Source: Lepeophtheirus salmonis (taxonomy: Eukaryota; Arthropoda; Copepoda; Siphonostomatoida; Caligidae). Taken from it: a stretch of 64,000 nucleotides of DNA. Under the pieces are notes generated by a model. That model was not told the origin of the DNA and did not search any database. It saw only the letters and a program-made list of their open reading frames with translations. This document shows positions 56,516 to 64,000 of this stretch, piece after piece; the first letter of the stretch is position 1; every line of letters begins with the position of its first letter. Both the position numbers and the translations under genes were made by a program. The DNA lies in NCBI RefSeq assembly GCF_016086655.4, contig NC_052138.2, positions 29,895,403-29,959,402 on the forward strand, in the 5' to 3' direction.

Positions 56516-59139
56516 CTATGTTCATAACAATATTCTTCAAATTGTAAGGGATAGCACGTCATTTTTTCGGCTTAGTTTTGTATTAAAATAATGGCATTAC
56601 TTGGATTTTACGACTCTACTAATAATACTTAGAAATGTGAATATATATATATATATATCTTCATTTTAATATCATTGCAAAGAATCTTTAATTGGAACGC
56701 GTTTTCCTGATGCGTGTGTAGTCTGCATCAACTCTAAATCATCTCATAGGATATTCAGAGCATTTATTGCAGCTAATAAGGAAAAATCTTTTTTTATTTA
56801 TTACTATTTTTGGATCGTGGAACTACAGAGAGTGATAAAAGTACATTTGATATTGAAAGAGTTTTTTTTTCTTTCTCTGCTCAATTTTTTTGTATAAAAC
56901 TCTTTACTCTATTAGTTTGACGATCAGTTTCCTCGTGAAAGGTCGCCTTCCTCCCTTGCTGCTATAACTCAGAGAAAAAAGAAGGAAATAACATGAATAC
57001 TTGACTATAGTATCTGTAAATCTATTGAGGGTAAGTATTAATATTAATTAATCTCTTTGAATTGAACGATAAGAGGCAAAACATACATGTTCACAAATAT
57101 AAATTCATATATTTTATGAGGAATACTCGCAAGAAAAGTTTGACGGAAAGCTTTAAATAATATGTACATATTTATGATCGAAATATAACTCACCATAAAA
57201 AGAAATCTCATGCAAAATTTGCAGATATAAATCTGCAAAAAAAAATATATTTTTCCATATTTATATACTCGTATAATGAAAGTAAAATTGAGAAATAAAA
57301 ATGGATACTAAAAAGTTTTTCACAACTCTACGCAAAAAAATATATATATACATATTTACTTTGAATATGTAGTAAGATGAATTGATTGTAGAGACACATG
57401 GAAAATGATTTCCTATTGTCATATTCCTACGCATTGTGTTTGGATTGGAGATGATCAATTTATACTAGTATTGTATTCCCAGGTGGTTAAAGGAAATTCG
57501 TTATTATAAAGTCATAAATAAGTTAAGAAAGTTTGTTTACATATCAATACATGTAATAAGTGATTATGCTAATAGAATGTGGCGTGTGTATATATGCTAT
57601 TAAACATAAGTATTCATTTTTACATAAGTCAATCTTATTAATCAATATTAATGAAGCCGAGTTTTTATGTCTGGTACACCTCATTTTGGAGTGTGCCCTT
57701 AATGTATTAGAACTTTGTAAAAGCTCGATAGTAGAAATAACAATGTGGGAACTAGCCTGTATATTTAAAGCTGAGCATGTCATATTAAAAAAAAAGAAAA
57801 AGAGGACATATATTATTAAAGCAAAGTCTTTTGTCGACAATTAATTTAACTCCAAGCAATTCTGGGTACTCCCAACTATTCAAATTATCCGTATATAAAT
57901 ACCAATTTTACAAAAATAAACAATCAATAGTCATGCTATCAAGTGTTGCAAAGTCAATATATGAATAATATTATATTAGATGTATCACATCCTATCTAAG
58001 CTTATAATAGGTTCTTAAAAACCCTAAATAATCTACATTGGTATTGCTTATTAGAGCTCTCAACCTAAAGAAAATTAGTCCAATTATTTTTTTTTTCATC
58101 ATTTTGTAAAAATTAGTTGACTCTATGACACCTGATTGATTTCCTGTGGGTGATATGCCCAATGGATATACACATACATGGTTTTACCTTGAAAAACAAA
58201 AATATGTTGTTGTTGTTTTTTTAAATCAGCAGCCGATGATTCTGCTTCTTTTCTCCGAACGTTGATTTTTTGAATTATACCGAGCTCCTTTTTGGATGTG
58301 AATCACTTCCAACAATTATTCAATAATAATTCTATAGTTGTGCTATCTACTGACTGATTCCGGGTCTTTTTGCTGTGGAAAATACGTGTGATAAAATAAA
58401 GGTAATGATGTACATATGGTTCATACCAATATGCTGAAAAGAAAAACTTTTTCAAGAAGAGCAACAAATTTTGCTCAAATATTTGGGATTATTATTTTCT
58501 TTTAAACTATTTTTTGAGGACCTGTTTTAGAAAATACATTTATTAGTAACTTTTTTTAGAAAGGTCAAATATTGCCCCAATGGATTATATAACTATATAT
58601 AAGTGTCTTCCTTATTTGGGAGGTGGCAATTGCTCTCCCCACTTCTACGTCATTGAATAAAAGACTCAAGGGAGTTCCTTGAGACCTTTAGGTATACCTA
58701 GAGATGGGATTTTTGTAAGAGTGCGAGAAGAAGGCGGCTGTGAGACATTTGATACTATAGAAATAAGAGCCTTTGGTTAATATTAGCGGCTTGCTATATG
58801 ATTTGGGGGTTGGGGGGTTAAAATTGATTACTCCTATCAAGAGGGGAACCTTCCGTATTTAATTTAGTATTAGTGCAGAAAAATATCCTAATTATATGTA
58901 AATTACATTTGATATAATTTATTATACAATTGTTTCAAAACAATTCGCACCAAAAAGAGGTGAAAATGCTTACTTCAGAGGGAGAAGTTAACACCACACG
59001 CATCAAACTTTTTCCTTTTTGAATCGGTATAATTTGTTTTTTCTTTCAACAGATCCCTTCTTTAAATATATCTATCTATACATGGTGCTCTATAAAATAT
59101 GTTCTTGAAAAGTAGGAGTGACCTATTGCATTTGCAACT
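56516..59139. other. No gene seen
   Basis: AT-rich. Overlapping open frames on both strands at 57544-57844 are low-complexity and mutually antisense. At about 58702-58775, gagatgggatttttgtaaga and gcgagaagaaggcggctgtg resemble short stretches near 1670 and 3020, possibly another dispersed repeat. Confidence 0.4.
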
Positions 59140-59400
59140 TGAATATGATTTAATTTTCTAAATCTTTATTCATTATTTTCTAATTCTTGAGAAGAAGTAT
59201 AAAATAATAACTAGTACGTTTGCTTATGAAAGACGCAAGAGTTACAATGAAGGTGTGCTCGGGGGTAATATGTCCTTGTTATACGCGGAGTGGGATTTGT
59301 GTGTATTTCCTTCCTCTTACAGCTTCTTGCAGCTGATTTAATTTAACATCATGACAGCGAAGCTGCTCTCCTCCATGACGTTTAAATAGACCAGCTACGC
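59140..59400 (-). repeat. Repeat F copy, minus strand
   Basis: attcattattttctaattct, gtttgcttatgaaagacgca, ttcttgcagctgatttaatt and taacatcatgacagcgaagc complement the 3', central and 5' blocks of repeat F in order. Confidence 0.7.
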
Positions 59401-61257
59401 ACAGCACTGCCCACATATCTTTGTGTGTACCTAAAACCCCCATAATTTTCTTTCATTATATTGAAGTAATTACAGTAGGATATTCAAGTCTACATGCCCT
59501 ATACTTAATCAAATAAATAATTAATGATCAAATTAGGAACGAAAAACTTTCAGGTAACTCTTTGAGTTACCTACCTACCTTAATTATTTACTCCTCAATC
59601 GATGTGTACCAACATACATACATGTAATAATAATCAAATAGGAAATCTCTCTTTTTTTTTTTTTGTCTAATCAAGCAATTAATCGAATAAGGATATTTGA
59701 AAATATCCTTTTAAAGTTATTAACAAAAAATATAATTAAATTTGAAGTCAATCAAGGAATTACTTCGACTCTTATTAAATAAATAGAGTCAATAGAATCA
59801 TTAAGTTACTTTCTTGGTATGTAAAATCCGAGAAGTAAAGGCCATTTCCCTCTTCAATTTTTGGTAAAAAATAATAATAACATTAAAGAGTTTTGCAATT
59901 ATGATTCCATCAAGATCTTACATCATTTTTATAGATCCTCCCACGCTTTCATTGGCGGTATATTCAAGGGGTAAGGTTCCCCTGATCCTCAAAACTTATA
60001 TATAAATATACTAGCCGCATTTTTTAGCGTGGCGTTGATCAGATTTAATCAGAGTCGCCGAACAAACAGAGATTGCTTTAATCAATATATATTTATAAAA
60101 TATAATTTGTTTTGCATGTCATTTATGTATACCAACACATTTGGATCTAGGAGATTGAAACTTTGCATGGGCGCCTCTTTTGTAACTGGTTGCCAATTTT
60201 CGGAGGGAGGGGGTCATATAAAGGGGCTTATTATACACAAAAACACAAAAATGATTTTTTGGACCTTGAGGAGAATAGATAGAGTGTTGAGTTTTAAATA
60301 AAAAGTGACTGGCGTTTCAAAAAAATGAATAAATAAAAACCATAGGAATACGTACGTCTTCTAAATTTTTTCAAATTCTAAAAAAGAAATCGATGAAAAT
60401 TGCACTTTGATTTTTTTCATCTGCAAAAATATGGATTTTCAATGGAATATTGGATTTGTAGATAAAATATAGTTTGTAGAAATTTGTCTGGAAATTCGTT
60501 TGCACATAAATTTGACACATAAAATTGATTTTGAACTTAAATATTTGTCATTTTCTGAATATTTTTTTTTTCTTTTTATATCAAACGTCAATTTTTGATT
60601 TTTAAGAAGATATGTAACATAATGATTCATTTTGGGCATAAAATTTTAAACTCTAACAGTACAATTGAGTATTTTCCATTTCCAGAGCATTTTATATTTT
60701 TTCATACATATATCAGTTTGTGTTAGTTTGTTATTTGAAGTTTATAACACAATTATATTTAGTTTTAAATTCATAATAATAAATATATATATTATATAGG
60801 TGCCGAGGATGTCTTAACATTGACGATTGTCAATGTGATTTCCCCCCTCCTCCTTGGAGGAATATATATTTACTTTATTAATATATAAAATAACTCTATT
60901 TTTCATGCGCTTACCCACTCGCGGTTATACTTTATACTTAGTTGTTCTCTCAATATCAAAATAATAACGGTTTTTTTTTTTCTAATATTGTCACATGAAT
61001 CTTATTATTAGGGATATGAGTAGACAAGTGGAAATGGCTTAAATCCTTGTGACTTTAAAAACCACATCTGATGTATTACCATAAATAGGGACATGAATAT
61101 TGTTTAAATTGTATTAATTGTAAATTTATAAAAAGAGTATATGTTGTAAGATATGAATACTGTTATAAATCTCTAATGTGAGTACTCAACAATGCTCGTA
61201 GTTGTTTGGCATCGAGTAACAGAAAAAATGACAAATAAACTTTGCTTTAATTATATA
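59401..61257. other. No supported gene
   Basis: A 90-codon open frame at 60029-60301 (+) begins MALIRFNQSRRTNRDCFNQY. I recognise nothing in it. Small palindromes such as acattgac/gtcaatgt occur near 60819. Otherwise AT-rich. Confidence 0.4.
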
Positions 61258-62071
61258 CAGGTGGTCCATTGAAATCTAAAGACTTACTAATTCAAAAATT
61301 AATGAAGGTTGAATGATTGAAATTCATTCATATATCGATATATTCAAGCATAAAAAAAACCCAAAAACCCAAGCTCTTTAGTTTACGTTTAAGTTGAGAA
61401 AATGACACTTGAACGTGATCAACGAATTTTAATTCACAGGCATTTGGACGTCTCCAGAACCACTGTCTATACTGTCAACAAATCCAAAAGGTTCGAGAGG
61501 AAGAACAGCTATGTCAAAAAGGCCAAACCGGACATCGAAAAAAAAAAACCCAGGCCAATCTCATCAAGTCCATGAGGGTCTTTGAGATATCAGGGTTTCA
61601 GACCAGACTATCCAGAAAGCTATAATAAAGTGTGGAAATAGCTTTGTGGGGGTAAACAGGCTACTTTTGACACAGACAATAAAAAAGACAAACAAATTTC
61701 CTCTGTTGTAAGACTTTTTTGAACTCTTTTTTGATACTTTTGCCCCCTTACAGCCCTAATACCACCTCCCTTCACGTGCATTCTAAAAGGCGAAGGCCTA
61801 CATTGTCTGTCATCCAAACACCAAGGCCCTCATAGCCACTGCTAGCCAGCATTGGGACTCAATGACAGAGGACGAAATCTGGATTTGGTGCCAGGCCTTC
61901 CGCCACAGCTTGTAAGTCATGTTGTCGCTAAGAGCGGCTATATTAATTATTTAGAGAGCTCAGACAAACACCTACTTATAGTATTAATTTTGTTGAAATA
62001 TTATTGTTAATTCATAAATTATTTGTTGAATTGTAAAATTCAAAGTGTTCGGATTTTAATGTACCACTTGG
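61258..62071 (+). mobile_element. Non-autonomous DD37D Tc1-like element, copy B
   Basis: About 814 bp, TA-flanked, with ends caggtggtccattgaaatct (left) and ccaagtggtacattaaaatc (right, complement). Homologous over its length to 13705-14555 in the opposite orientation and carrying the same internal deletion joint. The exact first base is uncertain by one or two positions. Confidence 0.8.
61402..61915 (+). pseudogene. DD37D transposase relic, core deleted, copy B
   Basis: MTLERDQRILIHRHLDVSRT (helix-turn-helix), TVYTVNKSKRFERKNSYVKK AKPD, then in another frame NLIKSMRVF and a worn second helix-turn-helix. A segment equivalent to RCKTLLN follows near 61711. It is joined to a C-terminus in which AYIVCHPNTKALIATASQHW, DSMTEDEIW and CQAFRHSL are readable before TAA. 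The three catalytic Asp blocks are absent or destroyed, as in copy A. Confidence 0.75.
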
Positions 62072-62197
62072 TAGAGAGTTATTCCTCCTTTCTTTTCTAA
62101 TTTAATATGGCATGCTGAATTTTAGCTACACACGCTCGTAGTTATGTTGTTATTTTTTTATAGATCAAGTAGTAAAGGCGGCTACAATATATATCGG

Positions 62198-62296
62198 GCG
62201 TGTATACGTCTTAGTAAATATATAAATGATATAGGGAGAAAAGTTATTCTAAAAAAATTATTTATATAATATATATTTACTTAGACGTGTACACGC
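62198..62296. repeat. 27-bp inverted repeat with two mismatches
   Basis: gcgtgtatacgtcttagtaa atatata at 62198-62224 and its inverse gcgtgtacacgtctaagtaa atatata ending at 62296, spaced by about 45 bases. It might be a very short MITE of about 99 bp. Confidence 0.7.
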
Positions 62297-62299
62297 ACA

Positions 62300-64000
62300 G
62301 TATATGTGCTAACCCGCCTTAAAACTCAATAATGTAATAAATGAAAATATTCAGACAAACATTGCTTTATTAATATAGGTATTAAAGTCCTCGTAGGTGA
62401 ATATAAATAATGTTCCCCCTTCTCGTACAAATTGCGAAAACTTGTCCCTCTCCCCTTCGAGTATCAATTTCGTTCTGTTGCCCCAGATTCCCGCCGCCAT
62501 TTGAAATGACTTATGTTGATTTGTGTTGGGTTATAAAGAAGGTGTCTCCCTATTCATATTTGGATGAATTGTTTGTATCAATACTTCATAAACTGTTTGC
62601 ATAAGACAACTTAAGGGCGTGGATGCAAGCAAGCATCTTTCTTGAAAATAACAAGAATAAGATCAAATAAAAGCTCAAAAATTATTTTTATTGGATAACA
62701 ATATATAAGATTAAAGGTTCCCTATTTTGGTTGATAGGAAGGAGAGATGTGTAACATGCAAAGCTGGAGAAGTAGGATCTTAAATGAATGATTACAATAG
62801 TCGTCCAAAATTTTAATTTTTTTATTCCTTGGATTAAAATGGTGACTCCCTGATTGTTTTTACCTCGAAAAACAAGAAAATGATCCCTCATAAATCAAAC
62901 TTTCGCTTCTGTATCCTAATGTGTTCTGCTTTAAAAATGATTTTTTACAGCATCTACATGGTTTAACGTTAATTTTTGGCTTAAAGAATTTAACTAAAAG
63001 ACAAAAAATCTTAAACTAAAGTTTGTAGGTACATGTATCTAAATTAAAAGAAATATTTTTATCATTTTTGAATTTTTTCTGAATGGAAGGAAATGCCTTG
63101 AAAGTACAGAAAAAGGACACAAATTTGACCATTTATTTGAAAATCTAATGAATGTATCATTTTTCATCACAATGAGTATTCCTTTCCTTATCACATCATG
63201 TTAAAAAAAAATTATCAAGCAGTTATTAATATTCTCTGTTCTGATTAAGTAGATATGTGTGAGTGCTAATATGAAAAAAAGAGAGAAAAACGAAGTATTT
63301 CTTAGCGAGTTTTCTTTTATATTATTTAATATAATTGTCTCTGTTTGTTGACACCTAATTTCTCCAGGCAATGCCGGGTACTACTCCAAGTGTGTAATCA
63401 GATCAAACTTATATTATGAATTAATTAAATGCATGATTTCTCGTAGGTGTAAAATCCCCAGAAATACAGGGAAAATGGGCTTTTGAGAGGATACTCAAAA
63501 CATTTTATTAGGTCTTAAAAAGTGTAAGGGTTTTCCGGAATAAAATCGGTTCCAATTACCCGATTTGAATAAATCAAACCAATTATAAATTCCAGCATTA
63601 CACCATCTCTATAAACATCAAATTAAGATTTCTACCCCGGCACGAAGGCACACAATAATGATTCTGAGAACATCTCAAGAATTATGTATTTTTTTAGTGA
63701 AATGAAGATTAATCGGAAAGCCAATTCGGGGTTTTTTTGTGGAATCAGCATCAGGAAAATAATGTTTCAATTACAATTCCCATTCTTATGTATTATTATT
63801 TATTTCTTGGGATTCTCTGTCCTTCTTATTCGAACCCAATAGAACATTTAAATCTTTCAAAACTGACTTCTTTTCTCCGTAAAATTTAGAATATATGCTT
63901 TCCCACAGGCAACACCATCTAGAAACTTGTTGACTTTTGAGCAATGAGTACTCTTGTTTGAAAAGTAATCTTTATTTGATTTTTTTGAAGACTAGCGGGA
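62300..64000. other. No gene seen
   Basis: AT-rich sequence. The only shared repeat noted is the stretch at about 63530-63640 that resembles 46568-46680. Confidence 0.45.

Noticed and set aside
57544..57844. Overlapping open frames of 94-98 codons on both strands
   Set aside because: No domain recognised, and the two frames are mutually antisense in AT-rich DNA.

Overview
This window looks like an AT-rich, repeat-dominated stretch of an animal nuclear genome. The absence of operons and ribosome binding sites, GT-AG introns in the best coding regions, a tRNA-headed SINE, LINE and LTR retroelement relics, a hAT transposase and at least nine Tc1/mariner copies all argue against a bacterial or viral source. 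The transposase styles (DD37D proteins starting MSEQ or MEAK, a DD41D mariner) resemble those I associate with parasitic copepods, so a sea louse such as Lepeophtheirus or Caligus is my best guess. That is an inference from family resemblance, not a search result. I see no convincing conserved housekeeping gene.

Layout. 0-5 kb: a hAT/CGGBP1-like fragment, a SINE, an internally deleted DD41D mariner, and a rearranged mariner with two left ends that itself carries a solo LTR. 7.4-8.1 kb: a two-exon, 195-codon spliced reading frame of an unnamed family that recurs, broken, at 51.2 kb. 13.7-18.2 kb: two DD37D Tc1-like relics. 18.8 kb: a small MITE. 20.6-24.1 kb: a decayed LINE. 25-27 kb: a DD37D 5' fragment and a Ty3/gypsy-type gag with a possible primer binding site. 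28.6-29.1 kb: a foldback repeat. 31.5-34.2 kb: gypsy gag-pol relic next to a Tc1-like relic. 34.7-37.1 kb: a nearly intact hAT transposase (two small insertions and one 56-bp intron). 40.3-41.6 kb: a nearly intact DD37D element with two nonsense codons. 43.9-44.7 kb: a THAP domain spliced in phase to a P-element-type RNase H fragment. 48.6-49.8 kb: two opposed Tc1 relics. 52.9-54.1 kb: another DD37D element. 55-56.5 kb: SINE and dispersed repeats. 61.3-62.1 kb: a second copy of the 13.7-kb non-autonomous Tc1 element.

The most informative pattern is layering. A dispersed repeat of about 400-500 bp, called repeat F here, occurs at least ten times on both strands. Three unrelated TA-targeting transposons interrupt separate F copies in the same short AT-rich segment, and the SINE lies inside a fourth copy with a 9-bp target duplication. 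F therefore predates these insertions and may act as a preferred landing site. All reading frames were judged by eye. No similarity search, alignment score or fold calculation was run.
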